DNA from: a virus
IMG/VR virus record: IMGVR_UViG_3300008107_000014
Span: 1-64,000 of that record
Reading direction: 5' to 3' (one strand)
DNA length: 64,000 nt
Part shown: positions 1 to 6,643 of the stretch, piece by piece
How the letters are laid out: each line of letters begins with the position of its first letter
How positions within the stretch are numbered: the stretch's first letter is position 1
Notes under the pieces: model-generated
Database searches by the model: none
Seen by the model: the letters and a program-made list of their open reading frames with translations, nothing else
Told to the model about the DNA's origin: nothing
Translations under genes and position numbers: made by a program

Positions 1-2236
1 CTGCTCCGGCGCTATTACTAGTGCCTCCACCGCCCCCGCTACCACCGCCACCAAACTTGCTACCGCTTGGCATTTTAAATTCTGGGACATTAAATGCACC
101 CTTAATATCACCATTCGCTAGCTGTTTTCGATCATTTGCACGTTCTACTTCTTTAGCTTTTTTATCATCTTCAATGGCTTTGATATTAGCTGCCCTAACT
201 CGATCGCGTTCTTCTGCTCTTGCATCTCTGTCTTTTTGTTTTGCTTCGAGTTCTTCTTTTTCTGCTTTAATCTGTTCTCTTGCAGCAGTGATACCATCTC
301 CGCCACCAAAGAATTTGGCAATTTTTTCAGCAATACTTAACCATATATCAACATAATCTAAACCAAACGCAATAAATTTATCACGTAGCCATGCCATCTT
401 ATCGCCTAGCATTTCCATAATAGAACCAAAGGTCCATCCGTTGTCCCGTAGTGCTTTAAACAGAGCAACTACCACAACGATTGCTGCGGTAATTGGTAAG
501 AATGATGCTGCAACTGCAAGCCCTGTAGCAATATACTGTGCCATGTTTGTTAACAATACAGGTATCATAGATAAGAAAGTAGGAATCAAAGTTGCACCAA
601 TGACTGTAGCAACACCTGCTAATACAGGAAGCCAATTATCTACTAAAAAATTTCGAATACTAAGGAATACCGGTAATACATTTTCTTGAATCATTTTACC
701 TAGCCAAGTAAATGCCGGTGTTAGATATTCAATAACTGTCTTCGCAGCAGCTAACAAATTATCAACCAAGTACACAAATGCCGGTATAATTAAATCAGTT
801 ATAACTGCCGCTGCAAACATAACAGCAGGTACTAGATATTCTTGAAAAATTGGAATTACATATTTTTGTACTACTTCGATAAGCATGTTCATCATACTCA
901 TCATTGAATTTAAAACACCGCTGGCATTAGCTAAAACCATTTGAAAAGTATTGCTAATTTCAGCAAGACTCTGTTTCATTGATTCCATAGCAGCAGCTTG
1001 ACCGTCAGTAGTTTTTGTAGCATCGTTTTGAGCTTTTGCTCCGTCTACCAATGCATTCTTGCCAATTCCAGCAGCAGCAGTGAACATATTTGTTTGTTTG
1101 GCAAAGTCTGCACTATATCTACCAATATCTTTAAATTGAGAATTGGCTGCTTTACCTTCTTCGGCTAAAAGATTGTTTAATTTGTTTCTTTCTTCTAAGC
1201 TAATCTGTTCTCCACGTTGCGTCTTTTGAGCAAAGTCTGCCATCATAGCGGCTGATTTTGGCATCATGGACATGAAACGTTGACTTTCTTCAGTGGTTGC
1301 AGAACCAGTGGCCATGATATCTTTAGCTACATCTCTTAAAGGTCCGGGCAATCCAGTGACTGTATTTCTAAACGATTTTGCAACGTCTTCACTCATTCCT
1401 GCCATGGCTGCTTGATATTGCGCATCGGCAGCTAGTTTAGCTTGAGCATCTTCTTGTTGTTTTCTGGACTCTCCAGTTACTTTTGCTAACAAGTCCATTT
1501 CTTTTAGGTACGATTTAGTTCCTTGTACTAATTGAGCGTTTGTCATATTAGTATTCTTACCTCCTTGCATTGCAAGTTTGGTATAGTTTGCTAATCCTTG
1601 ATTAACGTCTTCTGTAGAATATCCAAGGTTATATAAATCTTTACTTGTTGCTCTTAATGTTTTTGTGATATCAGCAAATCGCTTCCCACCGGCTTCTGTG
1701 TTACCACCTAAAAATCTAAGAGCTTCTCCGTTTTTGCTTACCAATGATGCAAAGTCTTTCATCGTCATGCCTGCATTGCTTGCAGCTCCGGCAAATGCAT
1801 TTATACTTCCACCAAAAGTTGCTCCGCTTTGTGCTGCGCCTTGATATGCCGCTGTTGTATTTTCAACAGCTTTGGCAACTGCTGCAAACACTGTGCCCAT
1901 AATAGGTATCTTATCAAATACAGCAGCAGCGCCGGAAAGACTGTCACCCATATTAGCAAGTCTATCGATTACTCCAACTACTCCGTTGCTAAAGTTAACG
2001 ATTGTCTTAGCAGCAGTTCCTAATGATCTTCCAAATTGATTAGCTGCATTGCCGGCAGCACTCATTCCACCGGCGGCTCCCCCTCCAGATCCGCCGCCAC
2101 CTCCACCACCTCCACCGCCGGCTGTATTCCGCTGAACTCCTGTCATTGCTTTAAGGATTGCTTGAAGTGTGGCTTCAGAAGCAGCGTTTTTCGCTTCTAC
2201 GTTGCCTACACCAGGAATGTCAATTGTTACAGCCAT
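1..2236 (-). CDS. Tail tape-measure-like structural protein, 3' end cut by window edge
   Basis: An open frame runs from ATG at 2236 leftwards past base 1 with no stop, so at least 745 residues are present and the C-terminus lies outside the window. The N-terminus (MAVTIDIPGVGNVEAK) is followed by a glycine-rich linker around residues 45-60, long Ala/Gln/Lys-rich helical stretches, then hydrophobic segments encoded at about 480-900 (VVVVIAATIPLFSAAVALG type), a charged coiled-coil-like stretch rich in E, K, R and A at about 130-330, and a second poly-glycine tract near the edge. This build (long helix, membrane-like segments, Gly linkers) is typical of tape-measure proteins, which set tail length and pass DNA into the cell. 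It lies beside the gp26-like gene on the opposite strand; T4 keeps genes 26, 51 and 29 in one cluster. The family call is inferred from composition and context, not from a motif. Another virion protein is possible. Confidence 0.55.
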   Translation of the reverse strand, partial: MAVTIDIPGVGNVEAKNAASEATLQAILKAMTGVQRNTAGGGGGGGGGGSGGGAAGGMSAAGNAANQFGRSLGTAAKTIVNFSNGVVGVIDRLANMGDSLSGAAAVFDKIPIMGTVFAAVAKAVENTTAAYQGAAQSGATFGGSINAFAGAASNAGMTMKDFASLVSKNGEALRFLGGNTEAGGKRFADITKTLRATSKDLYNLGYSTEDVNQGLANYTKLAMQGGKNTNMTNAQLVQGTKSYLKEMDLLAKVTGESRKQQEDAQAKLAADAQYQAAMAGMSEDVAKSFRNTVTGLPGPLRDVAKDIMATGSATTEESQRFMSMMPKSAAMMADFAQKTQRGEQISLEERNKLNNLLAEEGKAANSQFKDIGRYSADFAKQTNMFTAAAGIGKNALVDGAKAQNDATKTTDGQAAAMESMKQSLAEISNTFQMVLANASGVLNSMMSMMNMLIEVVQKYVIPIFQEYLVPAVMFAAAVITDLIIPAFVYLVDNLLAAAKTVIEYLTPAFTWLGKMIQENVLPVFLSIRNFLVDNWLPVLAGVATVIGATLIPTFLSMIPVLLTNMAQYIATGLAVAASFLPITAAIVVVVALFKALRDNGWTFGSIMEMLGDKMAWLRDKFIAFGLDYVDIWLSIAEKIAKFFGGGDGITAAREQIKAEKEELEAKQKDRDARAEERDRVRAANIKAIEDDKKAKEVERANDRKQLANGDIKGAFNVPEFKMPSGSKFGGGGSGGGGGTSNSAGA

Positions 2237-2261
2237 TATGTTTTTCCAAGAAAAGTGCGCA

Positions 2262-2269
2262 GATAAATA
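2262..2269 (+). promoter_or_regulatory. Putative T4-type late promoter for the gp26-like gene
   Basis: GATAAATA differs at one base from the T4 late octamer TATAAATA and lies 30 bases before the ATG at 2300. It forms a perfect inverted repeat with the octamer at 2282-2289. Confidence 0.45.
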
Positions 2270-2281
2270 CTCTGCTTATAT

Positions 2282-2289
2282 TATTTATC
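2282..2289 (-). promoter_or_regulatory. Putative T4-type late promoter for the tape-measure-like gene
   Basis: On the minus strand this reads GATAAATA, 45 bases before the ATG at 2236. It faces the plus-strand octamer at 2262-2269 across 12 bases, so the two predicted start points fall almost on the same bases. Confidence 0.4.
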
Positions 2290-2299
2290 GGAGATAAAA

Positions 2300-3163
2300 A
2301 TGGCAGAAATGCAGAATACAGAAATAAAAGGTACTAACCCGTTAACCCAGTACTTTAGACAACCAAAGATTTGGATCAAACTTCCGTCGGGTGGAAAATT
2401 TTATCCCAATAATGCGTTGGATCACAGTGCTAATGACGAATACCCTGTGTTTGCCATGACCGCTAAAGACGAATTATTATTTAAAACACCAGATGCATTA
2501 CTCAGCGGACAGTCAACAGTTGAAGTTATAAAGAGCTGCATCCCGGCAATTAGAGAACCATGGATGATGCCAAGCATTGATGTTGATGCTGCATTAATTG
2601 CTATTAGATTAGCTACCTACGGTGAAAATATGGAAGTAACAGTTACATGTCCTAGCTGTAAAGAAGACAACGATTACACTATGAATCTACGTGTATGGCT
2701 TGGACAATTTGATAACTTTGAGTACGACGACAGCGTTGACGTTGATCCGTTAACTATTAAAATTAGACCGTATTCATATAGAGAGATTACCAAGGCAAGT
2801 CTTCAAACACTAGAACAACAAAAATTAGTACAAATTGCTACCGACGACACTATTTCAGATGATGAAAAGATTGATAGATTTCAAAAGGGATTTATCAAAC
2901 TTACCGATCTAACTGTAGATCTTATTGCAGGATGCATTACTAGAATTGAAACTCCAGACGGCATTGTATCTGATTTAAAACAAATTAAAGAGTTTATTGA
3001 TAATGCGCCTAAAGATATTTTTGATAAAGTGCATAAACATGTTTCTAAAATTAAACATGAAATCGATCTTAAGCCGCAGGATATGAAGTGTGCTCACTGT
3101 GAGGCAGAGTTCACAACTCCAATCACAATGGATCAATCAAATTTTTTCGCGGTAAGGTCTTAA
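2300..3163 (+). CDS. 26: gp26-like baseplate hub / tail assembly protein
   Basis: This 287-residue protein resembles the T4 gp26 family (Pfam T4_baseplate), which acts in baseplate hub assembly. The N-terminal part carries WIKLPSGGKFYP and FAMTAKDELLFKTPDALLSG, typical of this family. Two CxxC pairs, CPSC at about residue 119 and CAHC at about residue 261, could bind zinc. The ATG at 2300 follows GGAGATAAAA, a usable ribosome site, and a late promoter octamer lies just upstream. It is longer than T4 gp26 (about 208 residues). The zero-frame stop at 3161-3163 is preceded by a canonical -1 slippery heptamer, so a share of ribosomes may continue to 3375 and make a fusion of about 357 residues. 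The family call is fairly firm; the frameshift is inferred from sequence signals. Confidence 0.75.
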   Translation: MAEMQNTEIKGTNPLTQYFRQPKIWIKLPSGGKFYPNNALDHSANDEYPVFAMTAKDELLFKTPDALLSGQSTVEVIKSCIPAIREPWMMPSIDVDAALIAIRLATYGENMEVTVTCPSCKEDNDYTMNLRVWLGQFDNFEYDDSVDVDPLTIKIRPYSYREITKASLQTLEQQKLVQIATDDTISDDEKIDRFQKGFIKLTDLTVDLIAGCITRIETPDGIVSDLKQIKEFIDNAPKDIFDKVHKHVSKIKHEIDLKPQDMKCAHCEAEFTTPITMDQSNFFAVRS

Positions 3164-3187
3164 GTCTTTCTGAGTCGGAGATCTTAC
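3139..3187 (+). promoter_or_regulatory. Probable -1 programmed ribosomal frameshift signal
   Basis: A AAT TTT at 3139-3145 matches the X XXY YYZ heptamer in the zero frame of the gp26-like gene, five codons before its stop. Six bases later an 8-bp stem can form between GTAAGGTC (3152-3159) and GATCTTAC (3180-3187), with one G-U pair. A second hairpin, GCGGACC-AATT-GGACCGC with one mismatch, follows at about 3194-3211. Heptamer, spacer and stem have the spacing of known -1 sites. The -1 frame is open to 3375. Confidence 0.65.
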
Positions 3188-3375
3188 TGTATGCGGACCA
3201 ATTGGACCGCCAGGCTCAGGATATTAAAAAGGATGTACTAAAAATGTGTTGGTACATGCGAGGAATGTCTTACAACGAAGGCATGCACATGAGTTATGAC
3301 GAAAGGCAAATCGTTGGAGAGATAATAAAAGATAATCTTGAAACAACTAAGAAAACAGGGTTACCGTTCTTTTAA
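3142..3375 (+). CDS. Frameshift-dependent C-terminal extension of the gp26-like protein
   Basis: This reading frame (77 codons after the slip site, ending LPFF at the TAA of 3373-3375) is open in the -1 frame relative to the gp26-like gene. Its sequence looks real: SESEILLYADQLDRQAQ and a conserved-looking CWYMRGMSYNEGMHMSYDER motif. The first ATG falls about 32 codons in and would cut off the opening helix, and no ribosome site is obvious, so translation by -1 shift from 3139-3145 is the simplest explanation. Tail assembly chaperones of many tailed phages (lambda G/GT, P2 E/E') are made this way and sit beside the tape-measure gene, as here. In T4, gene 51 neighbours gene 26, and this piece could be the local counterpart, though I cannot show homology. 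The 3' end overlaps the convergent gene at 3372 by four bases. Confidence 0.65.
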   Translation, partial: FFRGKVLSLSESEILLYADQLDRQAQDIKKDVLKMCWYMRGMSYNEGMHMSYDERQIVGEIIKDNLETTKKTGLPFF

Positions 3376-3818
3376 AGTTCGGTAACTAGTTCTTTAATTA
3401 GTACTACTTCTTTACCTTCTAGCTGTTTCCCAGCTAGAATTTTTTTGACTGCAATTTTATATTCTGGTTGAGACATTTTCTCAGAATATGCTTTGCTCAG
3501 AGACTGTTGTAAAATTACTTTGTCCGGTGCATACAATGGTGCTGATCTCAAATAATCAGCAAGTACTTTTTTAAATTCTTCAATTTCTTTTGGATTATAC
3601 TTTGATTTAACTTCACCGGAATCTTTTTCGTCTTGATAAAATGGTTTTAATGCAGGATCAAAATCCTTGGCAAACATTCCGCCAAACTTAGCAGCGCCCT
3701 TGAGTGCAGCACCAACGACACCGTTGCCTTGAGATGCTGTCTTAACAGCATCACCGGCCATCTTGGTTATATCGTCTTGCGTCTTATAGGCGTTGGGATT
3801 AAATTCGTAGAATTTCAC
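3372..3818 (-). CDS. Unknown protein with capsid-targeting-like N-terminus
   Basis: This 148-residue protein begins MKFYEFNPNAY, close to the MKFNEFN start of its upstream neighbour and to the MKTYQEF leader of T4 internal head proteins. A short Ala/Gly-rich middle (residues 25-50) is followed by a Lys/Glu-rich helical C-terminal half. No LxE or IxE cleavage site directly followed by Ala or Gly is seen near the N-terminus, unlike the neighbour. It overlaps the upstream gene by ATGA at 3815-3818, so the two are probably co-translated. I do not recognise the family. A virion or head-associated role is only inferred from the leader. Confidence 0.6.
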   Translation of the reverse strand: MKFYEFNPNAYKTQDDITKMAGDAVKTASQGNGVVGAALKGAAKFGGMFAKDFDPALKPFYQDEKDSGEVKSKYNPKEIEEFKKVLADYLRSAPLYAPDKVILQQSLSKAYSEKMSQPEYKIAVKKILAGKQLEGKEVVLIKELVTEL

Positions 3819-5455
3819 TTTAGGCTGATCCGTTTAAGCATGGTCATTACTTTTGTAGTTGTTGCAGGATCTGCTGCAACTAGAGCAACAAATGCTTGAC
3901 CACAAGCTGTCATTTGTGTACGATTAAGTTCTTTACCTTGTTTAATTGCAGTAACAGCCTGTGTTAATACTCGAGCATCTACACCCGGTAACAGGCTTGC
4001 TAGTTCGTTAACATTCAATGTGCCTTTCACATCGCCTTCTTCGCCGTCTTGTCCAGTAAATCCTGCTTTCAGTCCTGCCATGAAGCCGCCGCCACTACCA
4101 CCGGCTTGTTGTTGGCCGCCTTGTGCTGCTCCGCCGCTAGCCTGTTGACCACCTGCACCACCGGCTTGTTGCTGCCCTTGTGCTTGTTGGCCACCTGCGC
4201 CAATGCCTGCTCTAGCTGCATCCTGTGCTGCTGCTAGAAAAATCTTTGATAGTTGACCTCTGCTCAGTGCTTCTAGCAGTGCATTATACTCTTGTTCTAA
4301 TGATTCACCATAGCTAGGCTGGACATTGCGTTCCCACTCTGCATCACCTTGTGCTCCTGCCGCTTTCTTTTTCTTTTGTTTAGGAGGTACTGGATTCTGT
4401 TGTGGTTCCTGCGGTTTCATTGTAACTGGATTAGATCCCATTTGTGTTTTAACAAACTGGTCTAATGCACTGCTAGTACTGTTTGCACCGTTAGCTGGTT
4501 GACCTGCTCTCTTTGCTCTTTTAGCAATTGCCCCTGGAGTTTGACTTGGTCCGGCACCTGCAACTCTACCACCACCCTGTGGACGATTGCCTGCGGGTTG
4601 TGTTGGTGCTGCACTGCCGTCCGGTGCAGGTTCAGCTGCTGGCTCAGTTGCTGTTGCATTAGCTGCTGGAGCTGCTTGTTGTCCAACCGTACTACGTGGG
4701 TCAGTGGTGCTAGGAACTCCGCCTTGCACTCCCGGAGCAACAGGCGTACCTGGTTTATTTGTCATAGTTGTTGGATCAAACGTACCGCCTGTGCTAATAG
4801 TTTGTTTTCCACCAGCTGTTTGATTATTAAAATTAGGTTTTGCTGCTCCTGCTGCTTTATCCGCAGCATCGGATGCATCTCTATCAGCTTGAGTTTTAAA
4901 TGGCTCTCCAGTATTACCGTCAAATCCAAAACCAGTGCCGCCGGCCTTTGGACTAGCACCCGGTGTTCGTGCTGCTGTCCCTGCATCAGCTGCTGGCTTT
5001 TCAGCGCCTGCTTGTGGTTGTTCTGCACCAGAGGCTGCTGGATCTTTTGTTGCATCGGCACCGGCAGCTGTTTTTTTAGCTGCATCGCCGGCGGCTGCTG
5101 GTTCGTCCATGGTAGGTTCAATACGTTTTGGACTTCCGCCACCGGCTGCATTATCAACTGCACCCTTAGTATCTCCACCAGACTGAGCCATGATAGCTTC
5201 TGCACCCTTTGTAGGAATGCCCTTTGACTTTAGAAACTGAATAACATTTTCGGGCTCTGCTTGATCACCTGTTTGCCCTAGGTAGCTCTTAAATTCAGAG
5301 TATAACTGATTAGCCATGGTACCAGTTTGTAACTTACCAGCAGCAGTTGAGCTAACCTTAGATAGTGAAGTTAATCCAAAAGTTTTTAACGCACCCATTG
5401 GTGCTTCAGTTAAGTTATTTGTATTTTCGTTTTTATTGAATTCGTTAAATTTCAT
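3815..5455 (-). CDS. Ala/Gly/Pro/Gln-rich protein with a T4 CTS-like leader, possible internal head protein
   Basis: This 546-residue protein begins MKFNEFNKNENTNNLTEAPM. T4 internal proteins carry a capsid-targeting leader (MKTYQEFIAE, then A) that the prohead protease gp21 removes after (I/L)xE. Here the MKFxEF start and LTE-A at residues 15-18 fit that plan, and a second LLE-A site is at residue 395. Residues about 70-375 are low complexity (Ala, Gly, Pro, Gln, Thr) and probably disordered. Residues about 375-546 are more ordered, with a poly-Gly/Gln linker near 425-455 and a helical end (LLPGVDARVLTQAV and QMTACGQAFVALVAADP). Long open frames in other phases across this gene follow from its composition. 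A role inside the head or as an ejected protein is inference. A structural protein with an unrelated leader is the alternative. Confidence 0.6.
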   Translation of the reverse strand: MKFNEFNKNENTNNLTEAPMGALKTFGLTSLSKVSSTAAGKLQTGTMANQLYSEFKSYLGQTGDQAEPENVIQFLKSKGIPTKGAEAIMAQSGGDTKGAVDNAAGGGSPKRIEPTMDEPAAAGDAAKKTAAGADATKDPAASGAEQPQAGAEKPAADAGTAARTPGASPKAGGTGFGFDGNTGEPFKTQADRDASDAADKAAGAAKPNFNNQTAGGKQTISTGGTFDPTTMTNKPGTPVAPGVQGGVPSTTDPRSTVGQQAAPAANATATEPAAEPAPDGSAAPTQPAGNRPQGGGRVAGAGPSQTPGAIAKRAKRAGQPANGANSTSSALDQFVKTQMGSNPVTMKPQEPQQNPVPPKQKKKKAAGAQGDAEWERNVQPSYGESLEQEYNALLEALSRGQLSKIFLAAAQDAARAGIGAGGQQAQGQQQAGGAGGQQASGGAAQGGQQQAGGSGGGFMAGLKAGFTGQDGEEGDVKGTLNVNELASLLPGVDARVLTQAVTAIKQGKELNRTQMTACGQAFVALVAADPATTTKVMTMLKRISLK

Positions 5456-5978
5456 AGCGATGCATTATCCTAATATCGTAGTGTATTTATTAGAACGAAG
5501 CGATGCTTCGTCATTCGTATTTGCTTCGCAAACACTCATATTTTTCTTCTTCTTAATAATAGAAGCAGTGTTATGTGCGAAGCACTTTAAATATTATCTA
5601 GATTCGTCAGTCACAATTGCCCGTTTGCACGGGCAAAAAAATGTAAAAAACATTATCTGAGTTCTTACAGTCACTAGCGTTATAGCATTACTAAGGCGGT
5701 TGTCCGGTACCTCTAGCTACGTTCTTGTCCTTGCGGAAACAACGGCAGTTTATATAATATACGCTAACATAATATATAAACCTGGGATATTTCTTCCCTC
5801 ATTGGGCTCTATTAAATTATTTTCAAACAGCAAAACCGCGGCAGTTGCGATCTACGTCCTGTAAAGGATAGTTGCTGAGTGCTCTTGGCGGCAAGAGACT
5901 TCCGTCCGGGTGTAGTTAAACCCCTTTTCCTAGGCGCCCGATATTAGCTGGCGCTTGCTTTAAACCGCGTTATTTTGC
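5456..5978 (-). other. 523-base non-coding, hairpin-rich region
   Basis: No plausible gene lies here on either strand. The left part has two short hairpin systems built on CGAAGC: CGAAGC/GCTTCG at 5496-5510, and GCTTCGC (5523-5529) with GCGAAGC (5577-5583). An 8-bp stem, TTGCCCGT/ACGGGCAA, is at 5617-5636. The right part is richer in GC than its surroundings and foldable: CTCTTG/CAAGAG at 5882-5897 with a four-base loop, GCGCC (5934-5938) with GGCGC (5950-5954), enclosed by CTAGGC (5930-5935) and GCCTAG (5977-5982), which includes the stop of the GIY-YIG gene. An AT-rich inverted repeat, GTTTATATA...TATATAAAC, is at about 5748-5781. It could be a structured RNA, a mobile remnant or a 3' processing region. 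No tRNA, tmRNA or intron core could be identified. Confidence 0.4.
5484..5491 (-). promoter_or_regulatory. Putative late promoter octamer for the CTS-like pair
   Basis: The minus strand reads AATAAATA, one base from the T4 late octamer, 28 bases before the ATG at 5455. Confidence 0.35.
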
Positions 5979-6413
5979 CTAGATTTGTTGAAGTTTGATA
6001 ATATGCGAACCGTGTACACGTACTTGAATATGACCATTATAATAGTCATTTGTTTCTAAAACCTTACGTGCAAATTGCTCACGAGCCTCGATGTAGCTGC
6101 ATTCTGATTTGGATTTACAGTAAAAAAGTATTTCTCTGGTGAAGTTTTCTGCGCCTAGTGCCACAACATCTTTGGTTAGTTCAGGGCTAGAACCGTAATA
6201 TTCTTGCCAGTCACTGTCAATTTTGCTGCGGATTTTCTTCTTTTTCTTTGTGCCGTTTTTAAGTTTTACTGTTTTATAGGTGGTTTTGCTGAATTTGGCT
6301 AATTTTTTGCCTATGTATTTGCGCCCAGAGAAATTATTTGTGATAAGATAGACAAAGCCGATACAATCTTCTGGTAGTTCTGTGATAATTGTATTCTTGT
6401 ATAGCCATGTCAT
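5979..6413 (-). CDS. GIY-YIG family putative endonuclease
   Basis: This protein of about 144 residues has a GIY-YIG nuclease signature: FVYLITN at about residue 21 (the GIY element), KYIGKK at about residue 33 (the YIG element), a basic stretch KNGTKKKKKIRSK, and a downstream YIEAREQF that would supply the metal-binding Glu. It resembles Seg-type and other phage GIY-YIG proteins, which are often homing endonucleases that cut DNA. The start could be ATG at 6413 or GTG at 6416; both overlap the upstream stop. It is last in the minus-strand run gp55-gp47-gp46, directly before the structured non-coding region. Because it shares this operon tightly it may be a resident gene and not a recent insertion. 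The nuclease fold call is good; the target is unknown. Confidence 0.7.
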   Translation of the reverse strand: MTWLYKNTIITELPEDCIGFVYLITNNFSGRKYIGKKLAKFSKTTYKTVKLKNGTKKKKKIRSKIDSDWQEYYGSSPELTKDVVALGAENFTREILFYCKSKSECSYIEAREQFARKVLETNDYYNGHIQVRVHGSHIIKLQQI

Positions 6414-6643
6414 CACGTAGTTATCTTGGGGGGTCTGCCTAGTATTCCTTTTCTGGCCTCTTTTCTTGCCTTTTGTTTATCTTGTATTTCGTTGCGCCTT
6501 GTGCTTGCTTCGTTGCGAATTTCGCTGAGCCAATATCTTGCCTTAATTCCTGCCTCTTTTGATTTCTTATACTCAAACCGATCCTGCCACTTAAAATATT
6601 GCTGAAAAGCATAGATCATTTTGTCGTGGCTGTCTGAGCTCAT
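6413..6643 (-). CDS. Small basic protein of unknown function
   Basis: This 76-residue protein is rich in Lys, Arg and Glu and is predicted mostly helical (FQQYFKWQDRFEYKKSKEAG then a run of KQKARKEARK). The C-terminal GRPPKI resembles an AT-hook core and suggests nucleic acid contact. It overlaps gp46 upstream (ATGA at 6640-6643) and the GIY-YIG gene downstream, so it belongs to the recombination operon. I do not recognise a named family. A role with DNA is inferred only from charge and position. Confidence 0.6.
   Translation of the reverse strand: MSSDSHDKMIYAFQQYFKWQDRFEYKKSKEAGIKARYWLSEIRNEASTRRNEIQDKQKARKEARKGILGRPPKITT

Noticed and set aside
4462-5205. Minus-strand open frames of 92 and 147 codons within the same gene
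   Set aside because: Gln/Leu/Val-rich shifted-frame readings of the low-complexity DNA; the MKFNEFN frame is continuous and better supported.
4499-5227. Long plus-strand open frame of 242 codons opposite the Ala/Gly-rich gene
   Set aside because: It is Cys/Ser/Trp-rich, a typical antisense shadow of Ala/Gly/Gln-rich coding, and has no ribosome site.
5617-5636. 8-bp stem TTGCCCGT/ACGGGCAA as an intrinsic terminator
   Set aside because: On the plus strand the stem is followed by A residues, and on the minus strand by AATTGTG, so there is no T run after the stem in either direction.
5640-5978. tRNA or tmRNA gene in the non-coding region
   Set aside because: No T-arm motif, cloverleaf or tmRNA tag frame could be found on either strand.
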